A stretch of 64,000 nt of DNA from Sphingobium sp. EM0848 (GCF_013375555.1 NZ_JABXWB010000001.1:3057501-3121500), one strand, 5' to 3'. Counted from the stretch's first letter, positions 44,395-53,939 are shown. A program made the numbers and translations. Notes: a model not told the origin generated them from the letters alone.

Positions 44395-46439
44395 TCCGCC
44401 GGGACCAGTTGCGCCGGGATTTCCCGCGCAGTGGGCGCCGCCACCTTCCGCGCCGCCAGACAGGTGCGGATGGTGAAGAACAGCACCGCGAGCACGACGA
44501 ACAGGAAGATCGCGACCAGCCCGGCATCGACCCGGTCGTTGAAGATGATCGCCTCCATTTCCGCCATCGACTTGGCGGGCGCCAGCACTTCGCCCCGTGC
44601 CGCCGCCGCGCTGAATTTCGTTGCATGCGCGATGAAGCCGACCTTGGCATCGGCCGAGAACAGCTTCAGGAACCCAGCCGACAGGGTGCAGATCAGCAGC
44701 CATGCGGTCGGCAGCAACGTTACCCAGGCGAACCTGTCCTGCTTCATCCGGAACAGCACCGCCGTCCCCAGCATGAGCGCCATGGCGGCGAGCATCTGGT
44801 TGGAAATGCCGAACACCGGCCAGAGCGTATTCACCCCGCCCAGCGGATCGGTGACGCCCTGATAGAGGAAGAAGCCCCAGGCCGCGACGGTCAGCGCCGT
44901 GGCGACGATGCCCGGCGCCATGCTCTTCGTTTCCTTGAAGCCCGGCACGACCAGCGCGATCAGGTCCTGCAACATGAAGCGCCCGGCGCGCGTCCCGGCG
45001 TCGACGGCGGTGAGGATGAACAGCGCTTCGAACAATATCGCGAAATGATACCAGAAGGCCTTCATCGCCGGTCCGCCGACGATATGGGAGAATATCTCCG
45101 CCATCGCCACCGCCAGCGTCGGCGCGCCGCCCGCGCGGGAGATGATGCTATGCTCCCCCACATCCTTCGCCGTCTGGAGGATCAACTCAGGAGAGATGGG
45201 AAAGCCCATGGCCGTCACCGCCGCCGCCGCGCTCGCCGCATCCTTGCCGATCACGGCTGCCGGGCTGTTCATCGTGAAATAAACGCCCGGATCGAGGATG
45301 GACGCGCCCACCAGCGCCATGATCGCCACGAACGCCTCCATCAGCATCGCGCCATAGCCGATCATCGGCGCATGGGCTTCGCTGGCGATCAGCTTGGGCG
45401 TGGTGCCGCTGGCGATCAGCGCATGGAAGCCCGACACCGCCCCGCAGGCGATGGTGATGAACAGGAAGGGGAACAGCCCGCCGGACCAGACCGGGCCATT
45501 GCCGTTCACGAATTGGGTGACGGCGTGCATCTTGAGCGGCGGCGCCATGATGACGATGCCGATGGCCAGCGCCGCAATCGCGCCGATCTTGAGGAAGGTC
45601 GACAGATAATCGCGGGGCGCCAGCAGCAGCCACACCGGCAGCACCGACGCCACCGCGCCATAGCCGATCAGAATCCAGCACAGTTGCACCGGCGTGAAGG
45701 TGAAGATCGGCCCCGAGACCGGCGACTGCGCGATGCTCTGCCCATAGACGATTGCCGCCAGCAGCCCGATCAGCCCCAGCAGCGACACCTCCCCGATCCG
45801 TCCCGGCCTGATCCAGCGGGTATAGACGCCCATCAGCATGGCCAGCGGCACCGTCGCCGCCACGGTGAACATGCCCCAGGGACTCTCCGCCAGCGCCTTG
45901 ACCACGATCAGCGCCAGCACTGCGAGGATGATGACCATGATCATGAAGGCGCCGAACAGCGCGATGGTGCCCGCGACCTGACCCATTTCCATGCGGATCA
46001 GCTCGCCCAGCGACTTGCCGTCGCGGCGCATCGAGATGAAGAGGACCATGAAGTCCTGCACCGCGCCCGCCAGCACCACGCCCGCAATGATCCAGAGCGT
46101 GCCGGGCAGATAACCCATCTGTGCCGCCAGCACCGGCCCCACCAGCGGCCCCGCGCCCGCGATCGCCGCAAAATGATGGCCGAACAGCACCGTCCTGTCG
46201 GTCGCGACATAGTCCAGCCCATCGGCCCGCCGGATCGCGGGCGTGGGCCGTGACGGGTCCAGCCGCATCACATGGCGCGCGATGTAGAGCGCATAATAGC
46301 GATAGGCGACGAGGAAGCTGCTGACCGCCGCCACCACGATCCACAGCGCATTGACTGCCTCGCCGCGTGACACGGCCACCACCGACAATGCCACCGCACC
46401 GACGATGGCGATCAGGATCCACGGAATATGTCGGGTCAT
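44391..46439 (-). CDS. cstA: CstA-family transporter
   Basis: A 682-residue polytopic membrane protein of the carbon-starvation CstA family, which takes up pyruvate or peptides on nutrient stress. More than 15 hydrophobic segments are present. The family block YVATDRTVLFGHHFAAIAGA and GPLVGPVLAAQMGYLPGTLW lies near residues 80-120. The ATG at 46439 was preferred to an upstream start that gives an unrelated N-terminus. It precedes the ybdD-like gene with a four-base overlap. Transport of pyruvate is the likeliest role. Confidence 0.93.
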   Translation of the reverse strand: MTRHIPWILIAIVGAVALSVVAVSRGEAVNALWIVVAAVSSFLVAYRYYALYIARHVMRLDPSRPTPAIRRADGLDYVATDRTVLFGHHFAAIAGAGPLVGPVLAAQMGYLPGTLWIIAGVVLAGAVQDFMVLFISMRRDGKSLGELIRMEMGQVAGTIALFGAFMIMVIILAVLALIVVKALAESPWGMFTVAATVPLAMLMGVYTRWIRPGRIGEVSLLGLIGLLAAIVYGQSIAQSPVSGPIFTFTPVQLCWILIGYGAVASVLPVWLLLAPRDYLSTFLKIGAIAALAIGIVIMAPPLKMHAVTQFVNGNGPVWSGGLFPFLFITIACGAVSGFHALIASGTTPKLIASEAHAPMIGYGAMLMEAFVAIMALVGASILDPGVYFTMNSPAAVIGKDAASAAAAVTAMGFPISPELILQTAKDVGEHSIISRAGGAPTLAVAMAEIFSHIVGGPAMKAFWYHFAILFEALFILTAVDAGTRAGRFMLQDLIALVVPGFKETKSMAPGIVATALTVAAWGFFLYQGVTDPLGGVNTLWPVFGISNQMLAAMALMLGTAVLFRMKQDRFAWVTLLPTAWLLICTLSAGFLKLFSADAKVGFIAHATKFSAAAARGEVLAPAKSMAEMEAIIFNDRVDAGLVAIFLFVVLAVLFFTIRTCLAARKVAAPTAREIPAQLVPAE

Positions 46440-46577
46440 TATTTTGTCAGGCCGCCTGTTTGTCTTGAAGGCGGTCACAGTAAGGCCGTGCCCTCCAAAG
46501 ACAATCGCCAAGGTCGATCCCGCGACCGGAAAGCGCGCAACCTCCGCACCTTCGATCGCCTGCGCAAAGCGTGAACG

Positions 46578-47000
46578 TCAGGACCTGCGAGCAAATGGCC
46601 AATCGATGGCGCCGCTCGCCCAGAGCGCCCACCAGATGATGACCGGCTGCAACGCCAGCCGGGGGCCGTGATACCACCAGCTCAGATGCACGCCACTCAA
46701 GGGAATGTCGCTCAGCGCATGGTGGAAATTCGCCGGCCATACGCAGAGCGCGTAGAGCGCCAATCCCATGCCCGCCGCCTTGCGCAGCGGAGGAAGCATC
46801 AGCCCGGCGGCGCCGGCAATCTCCGCCATGCCGGTTAATGCAACCACCAGTTCCGGCATGGGCACCCATTCAGGCGTGATCGCGACGAAGCCACCAGGCC
46901 GGGCCAAATGCGCAACGCCTGCGAAGGCATAAGCCGCTGCCAGAACCACCCGCGCGATCCGTCTCCACCGGCCATCCGGCATCGTGCGGCTCAATGTCAT
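46578..47000 (-). CDS. DoxX-family membrane protein
   Basis: A 140-residue protein with four membrane segments. The DoxX-like pattern is visible in AAAYAFAGVAHLARPGGFVA, LVVALTGMAEIAGAAGLMLP and LALYALCVWPANFHHALSDI. Such proteins are linked to quinone or thiol redox at the membrane, but the biochemical role is unclear. Its start overlaps the end of the interrupted flavin-oxidase-like gene by four bases. Confidence 0.82.
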   Translation of the reverse strand: MTLSRTMPDGRWRRIARVVLAAAYAFAGVAHLARPGGFVAITPEWVPMPELVVALTGMAEIAGAAGLMLPPLRKAAGMGLALYALCVWPANFHHALSDIPLSGVHLSWWYHGPRLALQPVIIWWALWASGAIDWPFARRS

Positions 47001-47434
47001 CCAAGCTCCAGTTCAGCCTCATTCTCGTCATCCCAGACATGGGCGCGTTCGGTGTGGACCTTTATCATGACAAGGCCGGGCGTGTCCGGTCCTTCCTCGA
47101 ACCAGCCCTGCAAATGGCTGTTCCAATGCACCCTGCATTCCTCGCGATCGCGGATCAGGTCGGCGCGGCCTTCAACCGCGATGAACAGGGGATTTTGCTT
47201 GAGCCATCCCGTGCGCCCCTGAAAGGAGAGGCCGACCCCCAGGTCGCGGTCGATATCCTTGACCATCAGCGTGTCCTCGGTGGTGAAATAAGTGCTGTCA
47301 CCACCCTAAGCGACATCCCGCTTATTGCTCATCGGTCGGGGGCCGGCCTGGCCGTCATCCGCATGGGTCGACAGCATTGCGGAATCGATGTCCTGCATCT
47401 TCTCCGTCAGGGTGGCGAGCGTCCATTGCATCAT
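46997..47434 (-). pseudogene. Pyridoxamine-5'-phosphate-oxidase-like protein, amber-interrupted
   Basis: Read from ATG 47434 (GGAGAG site upstream), the frame encodes a general-stress-26-type flavin-binding split-barrel protein of 145 codons. It reads MMQWTLATLTEKMQDIDSAM, then RPMSNKRDVA, then a TAG at 47,306-47,308, and continues in the same frame with GGDSTYFTTEDTLMVKDIDR, VGLSFQG and KVHTERAHVWDDE. Family members usually have a tyrosine near this point, so the stop may come from a Tyr codon. It is a nonsense mutant, a sequencing error or, less likely, read through. Confidence 0.75.
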
Positions 47435-47560
47435 CGTCCACTCTCCTTGTCCAATCGGGCATAAGCGCATGAAATCCTTGACGGCTTCCGAAGGATTCGC
47501 TTTACGTTCAAAAAGAACATATCATGAACATATGCATATGAGTCGCGTGGAGCAAGTGCC

Positions 47561-48115
47561 ATGGAAATCCGTTCCGTCCAGACCCGCTTCCGGCTGTTCT
47601 TCGCCTTGAAACCCAGCCCGTTGATCGCGCGCCAGACCGATCATTATGCCAAAACCATCGCCGGAGGTGCCCAGCGCATCGCCGTGGATCATCAGCATGT
47701 GACGCTGGTGGTCACCTGTGATTATGATGACTATCCCTATGCCGTCATCAAGGCGCTGCTGCGCGCCGGGACGGGGGTGATGGCCGAACCCTTCGACCTG
47801 CGGCTGGACAAGCTCAGCATCGGCAACAGCTCGGCGGCACTGCGCCCATCGCATAGGGTGCCGTTGTTATATGCCCTTCAGCGGCAAATCGCCGCGAAGA
47901 TGAGGGGGGCTGGGGTGGCCACGCATCCCGGCTGGAGCTTCAGTCCGCACCAGACGCTTTTCTATCGCAAAGGCCGCCCCGACCAGCAGAGGGTCGATGG
48001 TTTTTGCTGGCATGTCGACCAGTTCATGCTGGTGTGCAGCCATGTCGGCCGCACACATCATGAGACGCTGGCGACATGGTCGCTGAGCGGCAGCGGGCAA
48101 TATAGCCTGTTTTGA
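47561..48115 (+). CDS. 2'-5' RNA ligase-family protein
   Basis: A 184-residue 2H phosphoesterase-fold protein. The two H-x-T-like motifs are HVTLVV (about residue 46) in DHQHVTLVVTCD and HQTLFY (about 134) in SFSPHQTLFYRKGRPD. This places it with the ThpR/LigT RNA 2',3'-cyclic phosphodiesterase/ligase group. It stands alone between the interrupted flavin-oxidase-like gene and phnA. Its RNA substrate is unknown. Confidence 0.82.
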   Translation: MEIRSVQTRFRLFFALKPSPLIARQTDHYAKTIAGGAQRIAVDHQHVTLVVTCDYDDYPYAVIKALLRAGTGVMAEPFDLRLDKLSIGNSSAALRPSHRVPLLYALQRQIAAKMRGAGVATHPGWSFSPHQTLFYRKGRPDQQRVDGFCWHVDQFMLVCSHVGRTHHETLATWSLSGSGQYSLF

Positions 48116-48121
48116 GGGAGC

Positions 48122-48424
48122 TCAGCGCTTGCGCACGAACTCCGCGCGCAGCACCAGCCCCTTGATGCCGTCATAGCGGCAGTCGATTTCCTGCGGATCG
48201 CCGGTCAGCCGGATCGATTTGATCAGCGTCCCGCGCTTGAGCGTCTGGCCCGCGCCCTTGACGACCAGATCCTTGATCAGCGTGACCTGATCGCCATCGG
48301 CCAACAGGTTGCCGACCGCATCGCGGACCTCGACGCTATCGGCGGCGCCAGCCTTTTCGGCTGCCTCGGCCGCGCTGATCCACTCGCCGCTCGCTTCGTC
48401 ATAGACATAATCATCGTCGGTCAT
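48122..48424 (-). CDS. PhnA-domain protein
   Basis: A 100-residue protein whose C-terminal two-thirds (VRDAVGNLLADGDQVTLIKD and following, KRGTLIKSIRLTGDPQEIDC) is the PhnA/YjdM domain. The usual N-terminal zinc ribbon is missing, since there are no paired cysteines at the start. Despite the name, no role in phosphonate use is shown. It begins four bases after the engB stop and closes the rpmH-to-engB operon. Confidence 0.88.
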   Translation of the reverse strand: MTDDDYVYDEASGEWISAAEAAEKAGAADSVEVRDAVGNLLADGDQVTLIKDLVVKGAGQTLKRGTLIKSIRLTGDPQEIDCRYDGIKGLVLRAEFVRKR

Positions 48425-48428
48425 GGCG

Positions 48429-49091
48429 TTATCCCTGTGTCACGCTTTCCAGCACGGCCGCGCGCAGTTCGGGAATGCCCATGCCCTTTTCGCTCGAGGT
48501 AGCGATAATGTCCGGATGCGCGGCAGGGCGCTTGCGAATGGCTTCCGCGACGGCTTGCTTCACCTCGGTCAGATGGCTGGCCTTCACCTTGTCCGCCTTG
48601 GTCAGCACGATGCGATAGCTGACCGCCGCCGCGTCCAGCATATCGAGAATATCGGTGTCGACATCCTTGATCCCATGGCGGCTGTCGATCAGCACCAGCG
48701 TGCGCTTCAGCTTCGCCCGCCCGCGCAGATAGTCATTCACCAGGAAGCGCCACTTCTTCACCATGTCCTTGGGCGCCTTGGCATAGCCATAGCCCGGCAT
48801 GTCGACCAGTCGGAACCGCAGCGGATCGCCGACGTCGAAGAAGTTCAGTTCCTGCGTCCGCCCCGGCGTGTTCGACGTGCGCGCCAGCCCATTGCGGTTG
48901 GTCAGCGCATTCAGCAGCGAGGATTTGCCGACATTGGACCGGCCCGCGAAGGCCACCTCATTCACCGCCATGTCGGGCAGGAATTTAAGGTCGGGCGCGG
49001 ATTTGAGGAAGGCGATCGGTCCGGCAAAGACCTTGCGCGCTTCCTCGATCAGATCGGCCAAATTCTGTCCAGTGCTTTCCTGTTCAGTCAC
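48429..49091 (-). CDS. yihA: Ribosome biogenesis GTPase EngB/YihA
   Basis: An essential GTPase for 50S subunit assembly, 220 residues. G1 is [13 protein letters not shown]3 is [12 protein letters not shown]4 is LTKADKVK and G5 is ATSSEKGMG. The N-terminus is a short acidic extension. It follows yidC by 13 bases and precedes phnA in one operon of translation and membrane-insertion genes. Confidence 0.95.
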   Translation of the reverse strand: MTEQESTGQNLADLIEEARKVFAGPIAFLKSAPDLKFLPDMAVNEVAFAGRSNVGKSSLLNALTNRNGLARTSNTPGRTQELNFFDVGDPLRFRLVDMPGYGYAKAPKDMVKKWRFLVNDYLRGRAKLKRTLVLIDSRHGIKDVDTDILDMLDAAAVSYRIVLTKADKVKASHLTEVKQAVAEAIRKRPAAHPDIIATSSEKGMGIPELRAAVLESVTQG

Positions 49092-49104
49092 TTATGTCGC
49101 AGCC

Positions 49105-50808
49105 TTATTTCGCGGTCGCCGCGCTTAGCTGCGGGTGGCGCTTGTAGAGGAACCACTGCTGCAACATCGACAGGCAGTTGTTGGTGATCCAGTAGACCAG
49201 CAGGCCCGCCGCGAAGGGCGCCATGATGAACATCATCATCCACGGCATGATCGCGAACACCTGTTGTTGCATCGGGTCCATCTGCGCCGGGTTCAGCTTG
49301 AACTGGAAGTACATGCTGATGCCGAGCAGCAGCGCCAGCAGGCCGATGCCGAGGAAGGCAGGCGGCGTGAAGGGCAGCAGACCGAACAGATTAACGATGT
49401 GCAGCGGATCGGGCGCGGAAAGGTCTTTGATCCACAGCACGAAGGGCTGGTGGCGCATTTCGATCGTCAGCTGCAACACCTTGTAGAGCGCGAAGAAGAT
49501 CGGAATCTGGATGAAGATCGGCAGACAGCCGGCGAGGGGGTTCACCTTCTCGCGCTTGTACAGCTCCATCATCTCCTGCTGGAGCTTCTGCTTGTCGTCC
49601 TTATGCTTCTCCTGCAACGCCTTCATCTTGGGCTGCACGGCGCGCATCGCGGCCATGCTGGCGAACTGGCGCTGGGCGACGGGGAACATCAGGCCGCGGA
49701 CCACGAAGGTCAGGCAGATGATCGCCACGCCGAAATTGCCGATGACCGTGAACAGCCAGTGCAGCAGTGCGAAGATCGGCTGTTCGAACCAGTAGAACCA
49801 GCCCCAGTCGATCGCCCGGTCGAACAGTGGAATGCCCGCACGCTCATAGGCCTGCAGCGTCTTCACTTCCTTGGCGCCCACAAAGAGGCGGTTGGTCTGC
49901 GTCACCGCCTTGCCCGGCGCGACCATGACGGGCGCCAGTGAGAAATCGGTCTGATATTGCGTGCCATCGCCCTTGCGCATCTGGCCGTTGAAGGCGGCCT
50001 TCTGGTCGGGCACCAGCGCGGAGAGCCAATATTTGTCGGTAAAGCCGATCCAGCCGCCAGTCGACTGGAAGCTCTGGCTCGACGGACCCTTGGCCAGATC
50101 CTTGTAATTCACGTCATAATTGGCAGCGCCGTTGAACACGCCCATCGGACCCACATGGATCGTCCAGGTGTCGGGATCGGCCGAGGGATGCGCCCGGCTG
50201 ACATAGCCATAGCTCTTGACGCCCACCGCGCCGGCGCCGCTGTTCGACACCTTCTGCTGCGCGGTGATCATGTAATTTTCGTCGATCGCGTAGCGAATCT
50301 CGAAGGTCTGGCCCGCGCCATTGTTCCACGTCAGGGTGACGGGGCTGGTCGGGGTCAGTTCCTTGGACGAAGCGGTCCAGACAGCATTGCCGTCGGGGGT
50401 CTTCACCCCTTCGCCCTGCCAGCCGAAGCCCGCGAAATAGGCGTCCTTCGTGCCGCTGGGGCTGTAGAGGCGGATTGCGGGCGAATCCTTGGCGATGGTT
50501 TCCTTGTAGGTCGGCAGCACGATGTCATCGATGCGCGCGCCCTTCAGGTTGATCGAGCCGGTGATCTTGGGCGTGCGGATGGACACGCGCGGGCTGTCCG
50601 TGAGGACGAGCGCCAGATCGCGGATCGCGCCGGGGCCTTCGGCGGCCGGGGCCGTGCCGGAGGCGTTCAGCGGCGTGGTCTTGCCGCCCTCGACCTTGGT
50701 TGCCGGAGGATTGGCGGCGGGGAAGAAATGCTTGGCGACATAGGGCCAGCCGAACAGGATCGCCGCGGTCAGCAGCACCGCCAGAACAATATTCTTCTTG
50801 TCGTCCAC
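49105..50808 (-). CDS. yidC: Membrane protein insertase YidC
   Basis: Inserts and folds inner-membrane proteins, alone or with Sec. The 567-residue protein has an N-terminal membrane anchor (about 7-24), a large periplasmic beta domain (about 40-340) and the conserved C-terminal five-helix insertase (MAAMRAVQPKMKALQEKHKD, GCLPIFIQIPIFFALYKVLQ). The GTG at 50808 gives the usual start VDDKKNIVLAVLLTA behind a weak GGAG. It follows yidD after 35 bases. Confidence 0.96.
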   Translation of the reverse strand: MDDKKNIVLAVLLTAAILFGWPYVAKHFFPAANPPATKVEGGKTTPLNASGTAPAAEGPGAIRDLALVLTDSPRVSIRTPKITGSINLKGARIDDIVLPTYKETIAKDSPAIRLYSPSGTKDAYFAGFGWQGEGVKTPDGNAVWTASSKELTPTSPVTLTWNNGAGQTFEIRYAIDENYMITAQQKVSNSGAGAVGVKSYGYVSRAHPSADPDTWTIHVGPMGVFNGAANYDVNYKDLAKGPSSQSFQSTGGWIGFTDKYWLSALVPDQKAAFNGQMRKGDGTQYQTDFSLAPVMVAPGKAVTQTNRLFVGAKEVKTLQAYERAGIPLFDRAIDWGWFYWFEQPIFALLHWLFTVIGNFGVAIICLTFVVRGLMFPVAQRQFASMAAMRAVQPKMKALQEKHKDDKQKLQQEMMELYKREKVNPLAGCLPIFIQIPIFFALYKVLQLTIEMRHQPFVLWIKDLSAPDPLHIVNLFGLLPFTPPAFLGIGLLALLLGISMYFQFKLNPAQMDPMQQQVFAIMPWMMMFIMAPFAAGLLVYWITNNCLSMLQQWFLYKRHPQLSAATAK

Positions 50809-50843
50809 GCTTATCGGCTCCGCCGTGTCTGTGAAATTCTTTG

Positions 50844-51056
50844 TCAGGGGACCGGGTCGTAACCCGAACCACCCCAAGGGTGGCATCGCATTAGCCGCTT
50901 CGTGGCCAGCCAGCTACCCTTCACCGCACCATATTTGCGGATCGCCTGAATCGCATATTCGGAACAGGATGGCGCATAGCGGCAGCTGGGCGGCAGGATG
51001 CGCGAGGGGCCAAGCTGCCAGAATCGCGCGATCAGGATAAGGACACGCCCGATCAT
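50844..51056 (-). CDS. yidD: Membrane protein insertion efficiency factor YidD
   Basis: A 70-residue YidD with the family hallmark PPSCRYAPSCSEYAIQAIRK and LMRCHPWGGSGYDPVP; three cysteines are conserved. It helps YidC-dependent insertion. Its start overlaps the rnpA stop by four bases and yidC follows, the standard bacterial order. Confidence 0.95.
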   Translation of the reverse strand: MIGRVLILIARFWQLGPSRILPPSCRYAPSCSEYAIQAIRKYGAVKGSWLATKRLMRCHPWGGSGYDPVP

Positions 51057-51466
51057 GGCTTTGCTTCGCCTGTCGGGGTCGCGCTGACCGCTGCCTTGTG
51101 CTTTCCCTTGGAGGGACCGCGATTCCTGCGCGGCGCTTCACCGACCGGGCGGCTCATCACCTTGCCCAACGCCTTTTCCATCTCGGACCGGAGCAGGGTG
51201 AATTCCCGCTCAATACCTTCCGACCGGCCGATCAGCACATGGTCGGCACCCGGCACGCCATGGACTGGCAGCAGTTCGCGCGCAAGAACGCGAAAGCGGC
51301 GCTTCATCCGGTTACGGACGATAGCGCCGCCAATCTTCTTCGTGACCGTGATGCCATAACGCATCGCCGGATCGCCGTCGCCACGTTCGCGCACCAACAG
51401 GACAAAGCCCGGCATAGGCGCGCGCCGCCCGCGATTCGCCGCCAGAAAATCGGCGCGCTTGCCCAT
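51053..51466 (-). CDS. rnpA: Ribonuclease P protein component
   Basis: Protein subunit of RNase P, which matures tRNA 5' ends. About 137 residues: the N-terminal KRADFLAANRGRRAPMPGFV block, the RNR motif in IVRNRMKRRFRVLARELL and a basic C-terminal tail (RRNRGPSKGKHKAAVS). The ATG at 51466 was chosen because a longer frame would run through rpmH. rpmH ends 32 bases upstream, and yidD overlaps the stop. Confidence 0.93.
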   Translation of the reverse strand: MGKRADFLAANRGRRAPMPGFVLLVRERGDGDPAMRYGITVTKKIGGAIVRNRMKRRFRVLARELLPVHGVPGADHVLIGRSEGIEREFTLLRSEMEKALGKVMSRPVGEAPRRNRGPSKGKHKAAVSATPTGEAKP

Positions 51467-51498
51467 GACGGCAGGCGCGCGGCCTAGCGGCGCGTCGT

Positions 51499-51633
51499 TC
51501 AGGCGCTCAGGCTCTTGCGGCCGCGCGAACGGCGGGCGCGGATCACGTTGCGGCCGCCGGGGGTCGCCATGCGAGCGCGGAAACCGTGACGGCGCTTCCG
51601 AACCAGATTGCTCGGCTGATAGGTGCGCTTCAT
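51499..51633 (-). CDS. rpmH: 50S ribosomal protein L34
   Basis: A 44-residue protein beginning [20 protein letters not shown] and ending [10 protein letters not shown], a near-textbook L34. GAGGA lies before the ATG. It is the first gene of the rpmH-rnpA-yidD-yidC-engB-phnA operon. Another frame through the same bases, joined to rnpA, is not the coding one. Confidence 0.96.
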   Translation of the reverse strand: MKRTYQPSNLVRKRRHGFRARMATPGGRNVIRARRSRGRKSLSA

Positions 51634-51670
51634 CGTTCATTCCTCAAAAACTAAAAGAATCGGGCGTGAC

Positions 51671-51698
51671 AAAAAAGGGCCGCTGGGTGAGCGGCCGC
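51671..51698 (-). terminator. Terminator of the M48-dsbA operon
   Basis: On the minus strand GGCCGCT and AGCGGCC form a seven-pair stem around CACCC, followed by CTTTTTT. It separates dsbA from rpmH. Confidence 0.85.
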
Positions 51699-51765
51699 AT
51701 GTCAGGGGGCGTCCGATAGGCAAAAGGCAACCCCGAGTCAATGGCGCAGGTGGGGGTGTTGCCGC

Positions 51766-52536
51766 TTATTTCCCCCGCGCCGCAGTCACCGCTGTTTTCA
51801 GCGCATCATAACCCACCGCGCCGTTCAGCACCTGATTGCCGATCACGAAGGTTGGCGTGCCGCTGGCCTGCAATTTCTGGGCAAGGCCGATATTGGACTG
51901 GATCTCTTCATTATATTTGGTGCTGGCGATGGCCGCCTGCGCCGCCTTGGCGTCGATCCCGACCTTGGCGGCCGCCGCCAGGATCGTCTCCCGCGTCACC
52001 TTGCCCGCCGCGTAGAGCGCGCGGTGATAGGGCATATACTGGTTCTTCTCCGCCGCCAGCAGCGACACTCTGGCGGCATCGATGCTGGCGTCGGACAGGA
52101 TCGGCAGTTCGCGGTAGACGACCTTGATCTTCTTGTCCTCGCCCACCAGCCGTGCGAGGTCGGGCAGCGACGCCCGGCAATAGCCGCAGGCATAGTCGAA
52201 AAACTCCACCACCGTCACATCGCCGTCCGCTGCGCCTTCCCAGGCGCCGGCATAGGGGGTTTCGATGGTCTTGCGGCTGGCATCGATGGTGCCTGCCATC
52301 CGCTTGGCCTGCAATTTCTCGACCGCCTGCGGAATGATCTCCGGATGCTCCAATATATAGTCGTGGACGATCTGCTCGATCGCTGCCTTGTCCGTGGCAT
52401 CGACGCGAACCGTGCCCTGCGTGCCAAGGGCAGCGCCGGTCGCGGCAGCGGCGATGAAGGCGAAAACGCCAAGGGTCATCAATATGGTCCTGTTGGAAAG
52501 CGCCGCGCGAACGCCGGGGCGCGAAGGTTCGGTCAT
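51766..52536 (-). CDS. DsbA-family thiol-disulfide oxidoreductase
   Basis: A 256-residue membrane-anchored or secreted protein with a hydrophobic segment at about 18-38. The thioredoxin-fold active site is C117-G-Y-C120 in FFDYACGYCRASLP, and the cis-proline block is SGTPTFVIGNQVLNG. It should form or shuffle disulfides in periplasmic proteins. The residues between the N-terminus and the fold (HDYILEHPEIIPQAVEKLQA) match the Com1/ScsC-like subgroup. It overlaps the upstream M48 gene by four bases. Confidence 0.9.
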   Translation of the reverse strand: MTEPSRPGVRAALSNRTILMTLGVFAFIAAAATGAALGTQGTVRVDATDKAAIEQIVHDYILEHPEIIPQAVEKLQAKRMAGTIDASRKTIETPYAGAWEGAADGDVTVVEFFDYACGYCRASLPDLARLVGEDKKIKVVYRELPILSDASIDAARVSLLAAEKNQYMPYHRALYAAGKVTRETILAAAAKVGIDAKAAQAAIASTKYNEEIQSNIGLAQKLQASGTPTFVIGNQVLNGAVGYDALKTAVTAARGK

Positions 52537-53885
52537 TTCTTCTTTCGCTTATGTTCGACGGCGGCGCGGGAAACCATCGCGATATCCTGCGCGCGCAGAT
52601 AGTCAACCGTTCCCGGCTTCAACCCCTGCATCGCCGCGTCGGCGCTGCGCAGCGCCATCTGGTTGTCGCCCATCATCGAATAGCGCTCCGCCGTCGCCAG
52701 CGCCGCGCGGGGAATGTCGCCGCGATGTTCATAGACGACGCCCAACTGATACCAGGCGAAGGGGTTTTCCCGATCCCGCGCGATGGCGTTGCGCAACACC
52801 TTCTCCGCTTCGGCAAAGTTCGCGTCATCCTCCGTCGCGATCAGCGCATGGCCCAGCAGCGTCGCGATCAGCGGCTGGTTGGTGAGCTGCACGGCCTCGC
52901 GCAGCGGTGGGATGGCGGCGGCTGGCTTGCCGCTTTCCAGCAGCACCTGCCCTTTCAATTCCAGAAAATAGGGGTCGTGCGGCGCGGCGGTCAGTAGCGC
53001 ATCGACCTCGTCCAGCGCCTTGTCGGGATAGGCGCTCTTGTGCCAGGCATAGGCGCGGGCATAATGCGCCGGGATCGACTGGTCGCTTTCGGGATATTTG
53101 ATGAGCGTCTGATTGGGTTCGGAGACGAAGCCGATCAGCTTCGCCTTGATCCGTTCGAAGCGCGCCTCCAGCTTGGGGTCCATCGGCTTGTCCCAGGCCG
53201 GATCGACCGTATAGACTTCCCGCAGCACATTGATGCGCTCGCCTGACAGCGGATGGGTGCGGCCGTAGCTGTCGTCCTGCGGGATGGCGAGGCGATATTC
53301 CTGATTCTGCAGCTTCTTGAAGAATTCCAGACTGCCCTTGCCGGAAATCCCCGCCTTGCTCAGATAGCGCGCTCCGGCGAGGTCGGCGGAGCTTTCCTGC
53401 GCGCGGGAAAAGGCGAGATATTTGCCCATCGCCGCCTGCTGGCCCATGCCCAATATGCCCATGCCCGCTTCCGCGCCGCCCGCCGCGATGGCGGCAGCGC
53501 CCAGCACCAGACTGAGCAGGGTGATGCCGGTCGCTTCCTTCATCCCCTCGGCGGAGCGAATGACATGGCCGCCTTCTATATGGCCGAGTTCATGCGCGAC
53601 CACGCCCTGAATCTGGTTCACATTATCGGCGGCGGCGATCAGGCCGCTATGCACCCAGACATATTGACCGCCCGCGACGAAGGCGTTGATCTCCGGATCG
53701 TTGATCACCAGCACCTGGACATTGCGCGGTTCCATGCCCGCCGCCTTGACCAGAGGCCCGGACATGTCGGCCATGAAGGCTTCGGTCTCCGCGTCGCGCA
53801 GGATTTGCTGCGCCGCGGCCGGCCGCGCCAGCAAGGCGAGCGAGGCTGCGGCAATAGCCGCCACACGGAGCCAGCGGGTTTTCAT
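52533..53885 (-). CDS. BepA-like M48 metalloprotease with TPR region
   Basis: A 450-residue periplasmic zinc protease with a signal peptide (to about 25, ARPAAAQQ). HELGH (98-102) in VVAHELGHIEGGHVI holds two zinc ligands. The C-terminal half (about 270-450) is built of TPR-like helices (AYAWHKSAYPDKALDEVDAL, NPFAWYQLGVVYEHRGDIPR). This is the BepA/LoiP layout, which checks outer-membrane protein assembly and degrades misfolded LptD. The ATG at 53885 is set by the signal peptide. The abnormal stretch begins about 55 bases upstream. Confidence 0.9.
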   Translation of the reverse strand: MKTRWLRVAAIAAASLALLARPAAAQQILRDAETEAFMADMSGPLVKAAGMEPRNVQVLVINDPEINAFVAGGQYVWVHSGLIAAADNVNQIQGVVAHELGHIEGGHVIRSAEGMKEATGITLLSLVLGAAAIAAGGAEAGMGILGMGQQAAMGKYLAFSRAQESSADLAGARYLSKAGISGKGSLEFFKKLQNQEYRLAIPQDDSYGRTHPLSGERINVLREVYTVDPAWDKPMDPKLEARFERIKAKLIGFVSEPNQTLIKYPESDQSIPAHYARAYAWHKSAYPDKALDEVDALLTAAPHDPYFLELKGQVLLESGKPAAAIPPLREAVQLTNQPLIATLLGHALIATEDDANFAEAEKVLRNAIARDRENPFAWYQLGVVYEHRGDIPRAALATAERYSMMGDNQMALRSADAAMQGLKPGTVDYLRAQDIAMVSRAAVEHKRKKK

Positions 53886-53939
53886 GCAAGGCCGATCGGG
53901 GGCGGGAGTTGGAACTGCATCGCTGACTGTAAATGCCTC

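Noticed and set aside
44244..46253. 669-codon plus-strand frame
   Set aside because: Antisense to cstA; the product is a monotonous Arg/His/Asp-rich text typical of shadows in high-GC genes.
51467..51640. Long N-terminal extension of RnpA
   Set aside because: The bases encode rpmH in another frame; the RnpA family begins near KRADFLAAN, supported by ATG 51466.
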